Assembly: GCA_002917075.1 (NCBI GenBank)
Contig: NTMA01000004.1
Span: 186,001-250,000, forward strand
Length of the DNA stretch: 64,000 nucleotides
Source: Hawksworthiomyces lignivorus
Lineage: Eukaryota > Ascomycota > Sordariomycetes > Ophiostomatales > Ophiostomataceae
Direction of reading: 5' to 3'
This document shows positions 47,519 through 57,691 of this stretch, in pieces (position 1 is the first letter of the stretch; each line of letters begins with the position of its first letter). The notes under the pieces are model-generated. The model did not search any database, was not told where the DNA came from, and worked only from the letters and a program-made list of their open reading frames with translations. The translations under genes and the position numbers were made by a program.

Positions 47519-50500
47519 AATGTCTTGTCTTCGGTGATGGGGTGTCGTTCGTGGAATTTGCCGCCCCTCGAGACGTTTGAATTTTGGGCATGGGTGCGAT
47601 ACCTCTACTCCTTTCGAATGAGGCCTTCGTCACTTCAACGTTCTCCATCCCAACTCTCATACCTCTTTGTTGGCCACGATCGTCTCAAGTCAAGCTCCGC
47701 TCCGCCATGATCCAGCCATTGACCATAATAGTTCTCTCTCTTTGGTTCTCTCTGCTCACTCATGAGAGGATCAGGCTTAAGAGAGAGTCTATTGCTGGGT
47801 TGTCCTTCTCAGTTACCCTCGTTCTCTTGTTACCTTCATCCTCGTACCGCATGCCCGCTTGGCAATTCTCACGAAAACACCACCCTTGCCGAAGACATGA
47901 CAGGAAGACAAGCAACCAGAAAGAAAGAGGTCTGAGACTTGACTCTTTCTTCAGACGTTATCAGAACGACAACCGTTGCCATCACGACAACGCACCTCAA
48001 GCAACGAGTAGCTTCTGCTAGCCGCCCACCCCTTATCATGATACCCATTGTGTTCTTTGCTTCTCCGCTGTTGACTTCCCTTCCTCATTTCTTTTTCTAC
48101 CCCAGTTTCTGTACCATTTTATTATTTCTCTTTTTCCTTTTTTTTCCCTTCTATTTCGGAAGCATAGCATGGCAGAGGAAAGTGCATATTTCTTTTTCTC
48201 TTTACTCTTTGTTTTAGGGAAACTTGCATTTCGCGGTGTCGGGGCGCCTAGTGACCGATTAATACCTTCGGTCATTTTTTCGGGGTTTTTGCATCTTCTT
48301 TTTTTTTTTTTTTTTTTTTTTTTTCTTCTGAAGCATCAGCTGGCCTGCCACCTCTTTCGAGAGGTACAGATTCAGGAAACCAAAGTTCAATCTATTTTGA
48401 GAAAGATGCTTTGCACGTTTCTTTTCTTAACGTAGCGGCTGGACTCGTTTCCTCGCGAACGGTCCAGCTCCCGCTATGTTTCGATTTTTTTTTTTCTTGG
48501 ACAGGCTTTCTTTAGGGCTTTCTGGTACCTTTTTCCTTTCTTTTCTTTTCTTGCCTCTTCCTTTTTCGAGTTGGTCCTAGGGAATTAGAGGAAAAGGGAC
48601 ATTATACCAGGCGTTTTTCTTTGGCGAGGAAAAGACACGGGATCGAAAAGTACAGATTCTTGGAGGGCCTACACGGGTTTTCATTTTCGGAGTTCTCTTT
48701 TTCATAAGCATTCGGAAGCGGTGTTCTTATCTCAGGTTTGGGTCTTGCTTTTCTATCGCATTTGGATTTCTTTTTTTCTCTCTCATTTCTTCTTTGTTTG
48801 TTCTCTATTGTATCTCATACGCAACTCTGTAATGTGCTGTTCTGGAAGCAGCTGCTTGGTTTTTTGCTTTATCTCTGTTTGGATACCCTTTCTTAGGATT
48901 TGCAGAGGGACTACGAAGCTTTCATATGAAATGCTGGACGGCGCATCAGGAAAGGGGGAAGCCGCCGGCCGACCATTCTCTCTTTTTATTCTGTTGTGTC
49001 GCGGGACATTTCATTCTGGAATAATATTTCGAAGTCTTCTTGTCAGAACCGAAAGAAAGTGGTTCTAGTCCAGATCACCACTCAGTTCCCATCCCAAATT
49101 CTGGCAATTGGGAAAGAACTTGTATGTTTCATTTTAGCTTGAAAACAGATATCTCTCATTTTCACTACATGTTCTAGTTTGTGCTTCAGAGCAGTCAACC
49201 TGGTTTCTTTTCCATACGACTGGATCTATGGCTAGAACTGGTTGGCTTGCGCCGAGGATATGAATGTTGGACTTGTTGATTGAACTGGGAAAAGAAAAAC
49301 AAATCACTACAAATCAATAAAAAAAACATTTCATAATTTGGTCTTGTCCTTCTGCAGTCCTTGATGTAAACGAATTTGTCGCGCACTGAGTTCCACAATG
49401 ACAAATTCTATGTAAACCAAGGTGCGCGAATCTCCCATTTTGGTGTCAACAGCCTTCCATCTCGGACTTGACATTTCAACAGAAAATTGCTGCCTGGTAG
49501 TTAGCCTAGCGAACCGAATGTGCAAGTCTTTCTTGGTCAAGATGCTCTTTTTGCTATTTCTCATATCTAAAACCATTACCTAAAATAATACCGCTGCCGA
49601 CATCAACAGCTAGGCAGTGGTATTTTTATTCCTTATGATGCTTCTTTAAGAAAAATATACGTTGGCACAGATATGTGCTGTACATAAGTGTCCAATGACT
49701 TGCCAATATGCTACCTTCGGCTAGCTACAATGGGTGACAAAACAGTACCGTAGCAAGTTTTGCAAACCTTGGTTATGACATGCGATAACAAGAGGTTACT
49801 GGCGTCTTCGAATATCAGCCTGATGGTCCAATCATGAAGAGCCGTTGGTGATTTCGGCCGGCTTTGGTGATGGGAAATTACATACCTACATTGCCCATCA
49901 TATCAGCTCTGCCGAAAAAATTCCGCTAGTGCTTCTGCTTGTTTTAATCCTCCCGTTGTTCCCTGTTCCTTTTTTAAGATCCCCTTGCTGCAACCGGAGA
50001 GCAACATAGAAAATGTCATGCTGAGCCTCAGAACCATTCGATTCTATTATATTTGCGCTGAACGGTCACGGCCACTTTGTTTTGTTTGTCTTATCCCCTT
50101 GTAGAATGTTAGTGAGATGTGATCGATTGTGAAGCCAAAAAAGCGACTTTGGCCGTTGCTAAAAATAGGGCCTTGTGATGACAGAGAGAACCGCATTTAC
50201 GGATCTTCCGTTTCATCGGCTAAGCTTGATGAGTTCTAAAGCCAGTGAGCAGAAAGAAACCCAAATCCAATTTGGGCAGCCCGGAACTTTCAGAATGAGT
50301 TAGCAACTGTCTTACACACGGCTTAAAAAAGAACTGCTGGAGGAAATACCACGACAAACAATATTTGCGTAGAACAAGAATAGCCGATGTAAACATTGTG
50401 GAGCACCATAAGCTGCTGTCCTTTCATGACAAGGTTCTTCACCGAAAAAGCCAGGTTTGTTCGTATAGCTTCTCATCTACGACTACCTGAGGTAAATATC

Positions 50501-50815
50501 CGGTTCCAGAGCAATTCGAGTTAGTAGCTCTTGTCAAATGTTTCTCTTCTGAGATGTCATTTGCTCCCCTCTTCCAAGCTTTGCTTCCATCGCACTAATC
50601 GTTAAGCTGGGTTGATTCAACCAAATGCAAGGGCAAAGTAACAAGCGTACGATAGTAGCTCAAGAGAGTTTCAATTCATCAAGTACAGGGATGCGTATTT
50701 AGTTAAATATTCAATAGCATTCAAACATATTTATTTACTATGCGTACTGAACAATCTCATAAATTGACAATTGACCTCAATTCGCATTCTGCCCTTTTTG
50801 GTATCTTTTGTTAAC
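47519..50815. other. 3.3-kb intergenic stretch
   Basis: No supported gene. Contains a T26 run at 48299-48324 and T/C-rich DNA to about 49 kb; the rest is AT-rich. It includes the 3' flanks of the small gene and of the xylanase. Confidence 0.55.
48299..48324. repeat. poly-T run (26 nt)
   Basis: Uninterrupted run of 26 Ts in the 3' flank of the small gene; a simple repeat, prone to sequencing length error. Confidence 0.9.
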
Positions 50816-51556
50816 TTATGTAGAGGTGATGGTGTACTTGGAGTTGCCGCCAGCGTTGCCCCAGCCCTCGGTAGCCAGGACCTGGTAATCCATGGAGCCG
50901 AGCTTCAGGCCCAGAGCGGCCCACGCGTCGAAGTGGTTCTTGGTGGTGACGGTGCCGCTGCCGGGGCGAGCATCGCGGCGGTTCGAGATGTACTGCGTAA
51001 AGGTGGTGGTGCCGGCAATGGACGGCTGGTTGACTTGGGTGTGCTTCCAGATGTCGTAGGTGGAGCCGTCGCTGTCGACCGTGCCGACCTTGGTGCCCTG
51101 TGCGGAGCCCTTGCCGTTGGAGGTGTACTCCTGGATGTAGTACTCCACTAGCGGGTTCCGCGACCAGCCGTAGATGGAGACGAGAACGGTGCCGCTAGAA
51201 GCAGTCGTGGCGCCGTCGAAGGTGATGTTCCTATTGGTTTAGCGAAAAAAAATTTGTCAACGGATTCGTACGTATCACAGCGTGGAAACGGCTTGTTTCT
51301 CATACCTTGTTGTTCCCGTCTTCCAGCCCTTGCCGACGACGAAGTCGCCCGCTCCGGAGAAGGTCACAGAGTAGCCATTGCTGCCAGGCTGGAAGTTGAC
51401 ATTGCCTCCGGTCTTGTAGTTCTGGTTGTAGTCTTGGCGGGGGACAATGTTCTCGGGGCCGATCATGAAGTCGGGGGCGTCTGCCTCGGCCGTCGGGGCC
51501 GCGAACACGGCGGTGATGGCCGGAATGGCGAGGGCGAGGTAAGTGAGAGCAACCAT
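50816..51556 (-). CDS. secreted endo-1,4-beta-xylanase, GH11
   Basis: Two exons on the minus strand: 51556-51306 and 51230-50816 (GTATGA..AATAG); 221 aa, the usual single-domain GH11 size. A signal peptide (hydrophobic to about A19) is followed by a short propeptide ending in IVPRQ. The nucleophile is Glu113 in NPLVEYYI and the acid/base Glu205 in VLATEGWG. Other GH11 marks are FVVGKGW, SIYGW, YDIWKHTQVNQPSI and FTQYISNRR (the thumb is the PSIAGTTTF region). The residue before FVVGKGW is Asp71; in this family Asp there goes with acidic pH optima and Asn with neutral ones, so an acid xylanase is inferred. No carbohydrate-binding module is present. The promoter has a TATA box, an XlnR/Xyr1 site and CreA-type sites. 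Confidence 0.96.
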
Positions 51557-51657
51557 AATGTCAGCAAAACAAAGAGCGTCTGTTTGAAGCCGGGTAAGTC
51601 TGGGAACGAAACAGAAAAAAGAACGAACCTTTTACTGCCAAGGTGCTCGCCGTTGTT

Positions 51658-51663
51658 TTTATA
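51658..51663 (-). promoter_or_regulatory. TATA box of the xylanase gene
   Basis: TATAAA on the minus strand about 100 bp upstream of the xylanase ATG, within an A-rich run. Confidence 0.6.
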
Positions 51664-51688
51664 TCTTTCACGTTCCTGGGCAACGACC

Positions 51689-51695
51689 GGCTAAA
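51689..51695 (+). promoter_or_regulatory. XlnR/Xyr1 binding site (GGCTAAA)
   Basis: Exact GGCTAAA, the established core recognised by the xylanolytic activator XlnR/Xyr1, about 130 bp upstream of the xylanase start and 26 bp beyond the TATA box, in inverted orientation relative to the gene. The position relative to TATA supports function. Confidence 0.65.
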
Positions 51696-51704
51696 TTCTG
51701 AGCA

Positions 51705-51710
51705 GTGGGG
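51705..51710 (+). promoter_or_regulatory. CreA/Cre1 site (GTGGGG), proximal
   Basis: GTGGGG fits SYGGRG, the carbon catabolite repressor consensus, 10 bp from the XlnR site. A second match, GCGGGG, lies at 51845-51850. Such short matches also occur by chance. Confidence 0.45.
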
Positions 51711-51844
51711 TATAACACCCTCCAATGAAGTGTTAATGAGGTTGTGTGGAATATATCGTGTTTTCTAAAATCGCGGCAGCCCTCTTTTCATTCCCTCCGT
51801 ATTTTGGATAAAGCGAGCTGGTGGATGGACCATTTCCCCATAAC

Positions 51845-51850
51845 GCGGGG
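51845..51850 (+). promoter_or_regulatory. CreA/Cre1 site (GCGGGG), distal
   Basis: Second SYGGRG match about 290 bp upstream of the xylanase start. With the proximal site it gives the paired arrangement often needed for CreA repression, here at a wide spacing. Confidence 0.4.
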
Positions 51851-53396
51851 CGCACTCTATACGGCTCTTATTTGCCAGAGCTTGATATTAACATAAAGAA
51901 AACTTCCGGAAGGCCGAACCTTTGATGCCTTTGATGACTTCTAGAATGGAAATATCGGATTGAAGCAGCGATTTGGTGATATGAGAAGATGCAGGGCTGG
52001 GTACAGACCTCGGGATGGTGGCTTCCGTTGCCAATGCGTTAATACTGCTGAGAAGAGAGTCGAAGCTAGGAAGAAATAGCAGATACAACCACAAAAGCTT
52101 TTGAACACAAACTACAAAACGGAATGCGACGTGTTGTAGAAAAGTACTCTTACGATGATGGCAGCTTCGATGCTTCTCACACCCCATTTTGACCTTGCAG
52201 AACTTAGCCAACTCCCGTATAACGATGCCGGCAAGGTCAATAATTAGTTGTGCATTTCTGCATCCCGAAATAGTATTCTCCAAGTTTTTATCCAAGTAGT
52301 CATAATATCTAGGTTATTATCTTAAACAGATTTGAGGATTAGAACATCTATTGCAATAGCAGTTGCGCACTGGTGCCTTAGGCCAAAAAAGACTCTTCTC
52401 GGTTAACGGCTCGAGACTGTTGCATGAATCCGTGACGTGGTAGATCTCGAAGAAAATTAATTGAAAGTAATAAAGCGCTCGCCATTTATTGCCATCGTTA
52501 GGCGAGAGTGCCTCATGAACAGTATCTTGGCTTGCTGGCTTCTATCCTGCCAGAGATTGAAGGATAAGGCGAGCATAAAATTCTAATTCATTGCATTTGA
52601 AGTCACCGAACCAGTTACTGATGAACTAATCGCCTTGACTTGAGCTGGTATGCTAGGCAAAGAACAGATTCAAAGCAACGAGCTATTGGGGTTTACGTGT
52701 CTATAAACCCGGGATCCGGGCTGAAGCTGTACTTGTGCCGACCTATCATTGCCAATTGTGCCGAGATGTGCTGGACCAGGCTGGCATCTCTCATATTGAG
52801 ATATGGCCTGGAATGTTCCGACTCGAATGGTTCTCTAGAGTGAGCAAGAACATCTTAAGCTATGAAACACATGCTAGTACTAGGATTTGTACGATCATAT
52901 TGTAGTTATGCGATTTCCGTGCATAAAATGCATATATTCTCTGTGTTGGATTGTCAAGTGCTGGTGGCGTTGGAAGACAAAGCATGGGAAGGTTCCTTGT
53001 CATACTGCAGCACGCCCTCTTTTGTCCGTGGAATAAGTGTTCAAAAAGCCTTCTCAGACTAGGACACGAAGAAACCGACTCTAGCGAGCATCACATATTA
53101 TTTTAGCTTTCTCTATGGGGAAATACAGTCTCAATCACGCAATACCCTGTTTGCTAGATGATTCATGGAGAAAATATGCGTATTCAAGAGTACGCTATGC
53201 TTCCACTTCGTCTTAAGTAAAAGCCGAGATATCTGGATGGCATTTGGGCTTATTATATAATATTTCAGTGCGGAGTAGTTTAGGGTGGACTCGCAATTAA
53301 TACTTTCGATGCTCTAGAGAAATAATTTCTGCATCTCTTAGCGGCGTACGAAATACTTTGCCGGTCTTGTCTGTTTGCCAGCCAGAACAACCCAGC

Positions 53397-53735
53397 ATGG
53401 GTTCCACAGACGCCCCATCGCCTACCGTCCACGGCGTAGGCGTTCAGCCATGTACTCAATGCGCCCATTGGCACTCTGAACGCGACATCATTGCGATCCG
53501 CCACAAGTGCTGTGGCGAGTTCTTCGCCTGCATCAGCTGCCATGAGGCCTTAGCCGACCACCCCCCGACATGTTGGCCCAAAGCAGAGCGCGATGCGGCG
53601 GCTGTTTTGTGCGGAAGGTGCCGGCGCCAGCTCTCCATCGCCGAATATTTATCCAGCAACAATGCTTGTCCTGGATGTCATGCCGCGTTCAATCCTGGCT
53701 GTGCGAACCACTATGATCTATACTTTGAAATGTGA
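53397..53735 (+). CDS. CHY-type zinc-finger protein (Hot13-like)
   Basis: Single exon, 112 aa. The frame is open further upstream, but the first ATG is at 53397. Cys/His ligands follow the CHY pattern: CTQCAHWHSERD, IRHKCCGEFFACISCHEALADH, CGRCRRQL, CPGCHAAFNPGCANHYDLYF. These bind several Zn ions in a compact fold. Small stand-alone CHY proteins include yeast Hot13, a mitochondrial intermembrane-space factor that removes zinc from Mia40 and aids small Tim assembly. By length and architecture this fits the small Hot13-like group rather than the RING-containing Pirh2 type, since no RING is present. No classical presequence is seen. It is tandem with the F-box gene 0.8 kb downstream. Confidence 0.88.
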   Translation: MGSTDAPSPTVHGVGVQPCTQCAHWHSERDIIAIRHKCCGEFFACISCHEALADHPPTCWPKAERDAAAVLCGRCRRQLSIAEYLSSNNACPGCHAAFNPGCANHYDLYFEM

Positions 53736-54506
53736 TCGTTCCATCATCAATGCTGCTCCTGTTGGGGAGGTTTCTGAGACGGCACAGTAACTGCGGAAAG
53801 CTGAGTTCGATACCACAATTGCCACAGCCTCCATTGCTGAGAGCTACGAAACTGAACCGAGCAACGAGATCTCGTCGCATTGAATTGCTTAATCAGGCCT
53901 GAGCTACATGACCAGTCCGCTATTTCTAACCCGGCTGAACCAATTCACACTATCCTGCTGAACGTCTGCTGCTTGGTCTTAAGTAGACGTATGGGCAGGA
54001 AGACTTCTTTGTCTTGCCTTTGGTTTACTATAGGACTGTTGGAAGCTATCCTTGTGCTTGGCGTACAACATTATGAGCATTTATGTCACTGAGAGTTAGA
54101 AGAGGAAGCTGGCGGGTACAAACAGCAAAATCTGACACCTGGCGTCGATATAGGACAGTGGCGGGGCATTAGTTAGCTTCTTGAGAAATCAGAGCACGGA
54201 AAGTGTATTAAAGTTTACGTTCAGCTTAACATCGTCAGTTGGTACCTGGAATGGCTCTTCGCGTGTATTTTTCAGAAGCTCAAGGTGCACGTTCAGGCCA
54301 GAGGAGGGGCTGCTCAGAGAGAGGTCTGACGCAATAAGCTGTAGTGGTTTCCTTTTTTGGGCAGCCCCACTAAATTGACGTGAATCGTTAACGCGCGCTC
54401 AACCTGTCCCGCACAACGCGTCCCTCTAACGTCATCCCGTCTTATGCTTCACATTCTCATAGACACAATAAAGGTTACGCAAGCTACATAGGCAGATGAC
54501 CTCAAG
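53736..54506. other. intergenic between CHY protein and F-box gene
   Basis: 0.77 kb with no recognisable gene; holds the F-box gene promoter. Confidence 0.55.
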
Positions 54507-57210
54507 ATGGAAGAGCGTGAAACGTCATTGCGGCCGCGAGCCAAACGAAAGCTGTCCACAGGTGCCGGAGATTCCGACGGCAAGAAATCTACAGGTGATG
54601 CCAAGAAAACCCGATCTGGGCACAAGACTTCCCATGTGGTTCCCTCATTCCGGGACGCAGTCAGCCAGTCCGCCTTGAGACTCAAGAAAATACAGGCCCT
54701 TCAGCAGCAGGCACTGCGCTTCCAGAAGAAGCACCGTTTTGAAGAAGCCTATAACACTCTCATGCAGGTATGCCTGTTGTCGTCTGCTATTTTTGCTGCT
54801 CTATTCGTCCGCAGTGTTGCTGATCGTTTTACTGTCTAGGCTCTTGTATTATGCACTTGCAACGACGAGATCCGTCGACAGTTCGAGGTGGTTGGGGCAC
54901 CACTTGATTCGATCGACCCCATTGGCCAATGTTCTTGCAAAGATTTCGTTGCGGTTGCCCAAACCCGACGGCCACAGTCTGCTCAGGGCTTGGGCTTGCC
55001 TGCAGTTGCGAAGCTGGTCCAGTTTCAGGATGGCGAGTTCCATATCAGCGAACTAGACATGACGTCCGTCTTTAACGCAGCAAGCACGGGCAGCTGTTCT
55101 TGTGGCTCTGGGCGGACTCGCTGCACGGAACCCGACCATCTCGCAGTGCTGGACCGAATCGCCGCGGCTTGCGCTAGACTGGGTCGGCACGAGCAGGCTC
55201 TCAACATCGGCCAATGGCTCATTGATCTCGCGCCCCACGACGCCCCAGGGTACCTGCACGTCGCGAAAGCTGTGATGGCATCAGGCCGGACCTCTTCGAA
55301 GGCGTCCCCACGCTTTGTGGCTCGTTGTATTTATAGCCATGGCCTGTACAATGTCCGAACGCACGGAGATCCCGGCAACAAATTGGCCAAGGTGAGTGAG
55401 AAACACGCACGCATTGTTGAGGCTAAATTTCTTTTCCCTCGAGTTTTCTTGCTCTCGCTTCCGGTTCTAACTATTAAAAAAAAGGTACTTGAGCACTGTT
55501 GTTTACAATATGGCCATGGAGACTACATTCCGGATCTGCCCATCGAAACTGCAGAGTTGATCTTTCAGCATCTGTCCCTTACCAGCCTAGTGTGAGTCTC
55601 TTGCCCTTTTTAGGCAGTCTGTACATGGTGAATAGGGGAGACTAATTGCAGTTGGACTAGATCGTGTTCCCGCGTCTCAAAAAAATGGGCAGCAGTTTTG
55701 AAGCGTATTCAATTGCGGCTCCAGGAAATCGTGTTCGTGGGTGCTAGGTGTCCAACCCTCAAAAACCTGCAGAAGCTACTCCGGACACTGCCTGGTCTGC
55801 AGGCAAAAGAGCTTCGTGTGAGCTATGCTCAAGGAGGAAGCTACATTGATAGCTTCGTTGGAGCTCTTCTAAGTCACTTTTCAAATGTGGAGAGCTTTGA
55901 CTTGACCATCTGGCCCGGTCCGAGCCTGAAAACCGATCTCGCGGAGATATTACCGGGACATATGTCGCGGCTGCTCCTGTCAAACTGCCGCAACCTTGTC
56001 TTTCGTGAGATTACAGATGCAAACGAGCCAGCTGTTTTGAGTCTTTTGAAATGCGCTAGCATGACCCTTGAAAGTCTTGAAATACAAGCCGACACCCGCC
56101 GCGGATTCCAGCGCGCTTACATTCACTTTCCTCTTCCTAAACTGACTTGCTTGACAGCATCAGGTACAGCATGGTCTGGCTGTCCAGGCTTGGCCTTTCT
56201 AGTAAGCATGCGAATAACTCTTCTGAGAGGAACGCTGAACGCTTTGTTGCTAATGACTTGGATGATAGGCCAGCACCTGCCTAGCGGCGCCTCATTTAGA
56301 GCAGCTATATCTTGAAAATACGCGCATTGTGAGCTCAATGCCAGACGTGGATGGCTCGATCACTGGATACAATCACAACACGATTCTTCAAAACCTTCAT
56401 ACTCTCATCGTGGGAAAGTATGTGGCATTGGGGACCCCGTGGACAACAAGGAACCGCCCACCTTACCGGGTGTTTCCCACTCTACCAAGTGGGATGCGTT
56501 GCATCGACGTCTCGTGTGAAGATAAATCGCTCCTGGAGGAGATATTGTTCCAACCGCCATACGATTCTAGAACCGACAACAGCGAACAGGATGTTCACGA
56601 ACGCATTCATCCACGCTTGCAAAACGGTCCCATACGCCAGTACGCTCATCTTGAGGCTTTTCGGTGCACCACGAGCATTCCGCAGCCTGAACGTCTGTTC
56701 CAACTCATTGCACCGAGCCTCGGCCAGGATGGTAAGCTGTCCCTCCTTGAGCTCAATGGATTCGGCCTCGAAGACAAATTCCTGCACGATCCCCAATTTT
56801 CTATCCCTTTCCCGGAGCGCATGCGTACGGTTGGTCTCTATGATTTTGACTGGGACCGCAACCCTGGCATTCCCGGTTATCTTCGTGGTCGCACGTTCTT
56901 GGACTGGGTGACCCAGTTCAGGAACGCTGAAGAGATTTCGGTGTATCCGCAATGGAGCGTGGAAGACACGGAGAACCTCATTGCGGCCATTGTCGAGCAG
57001 ATCTTCCGTCGTAGCAAGAGCGATAGCGGCAATAACACGGATGACGGCAGCGGGCCAGGTCCATTACACACCGTGTACACTGGTATGGTACGCGTCAATA
57101 TCTTTGCCCGCGTGAACGCTTTCGCAGAAGGTCATAGAGTTGGAATTTGTGCTTGCAGCAGTGGACGGCCTCCAGTGTTTCCATGGCCAGGAGAACGAGA
57201 CCAAGCATGA
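54507..57210 (+). CDS. F-box protein with N-terminal TPR-like region and C-terminal LRR-like region
   Basis: Five exons: 54507-54767, 54840-55391, 55485-55591, 55652-56201, 56269-57210; 803 aa. The N-terminus is basic and then helical (QSALRLKKIQALQQQALRF, EEAYNTLMQALVLC; later RHEQALNIGQWLIDLAP), consistent with TPR repeats. The F-box lies at about residues 285-325 (YIPDLPIETAELIFQHLSLT and CSRVSKKWAAVL), which would bind Skp1 in an SCF ubiquitin ligase. The remainder resembles leucine-rich repeats (PTLKNLQKLLRTLPGLQAKEL, APHLEQLYLENTRIVSS, LSLLELNGFGLEDKF) for substrate recognition. TPR plus F-box plus LRR is the layout of fission yeast Pof3 and yeast Dia2, which act in genome stability; orthology is not established. 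Intron 2 is 93 nt and free of stops, so its retention would keep the frame. Confidence 0.84.
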
Positions 57211-57691
57211 TATGATGGTGTCTCGCGGTTTACAAACAAATTGTTGGCGTTTTGGGAATGAAAACTTAAGGAAAATATGTTTTTTTTTATGCTGTGACAA
57301 TACAAGATACCCAAGACCATTTAATGTATATTACGCTTTCTTTTCTACTCTTGGGATAAACATGCGATTGGCAGATCTAATGTCCGGTTCAAAAGCAGAT
57401 CAAAATTGAAACCCAATAAACAAAATATCATCTAAGGCAATTGAGAAGATGAAATGAAAAAAGAACACCTCATCACATCATAAGCATCTCATCGTCAAGA
57501 GGGCCGCTCTTTGAAACAAAAGGAGGGCGAGAAATGAAAGCTGAAAAAAAAAAAAAAAACCTCAGAAACAGATAAGAAATTAAAAAAAACCAAAGATCCC
57601 AGAACAACCTGACTCCGCTCCGCCTCTCGACGTCTTCCCAATTATGTTTTCACGCTTGTCCCTTGCCGTCCCCTCTGATTCCTCAAGCACT
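57211..57691. other. convergent 3' spacer
   Basis: AT-rich spacer with an A-rich run near 57544-57559. It holds the 3' ends of the F-box gene (+) and the coiled-coil gene (-). No gene seen. Confidence 0.6.

Larger units (their letters stand above)
51557..53396. other. 1.8-kb divergent intergenic region, xylanase / CHY protein
   Basis: Contains the xylanase promoter sites listed separately. An open frame at 51888-52295 (minus) has non-random-looking protein segments but no ATG start and no recognisable family; it may be a gene relic. The rest is AT-rich and shows nothing. Confidence 0.5.
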
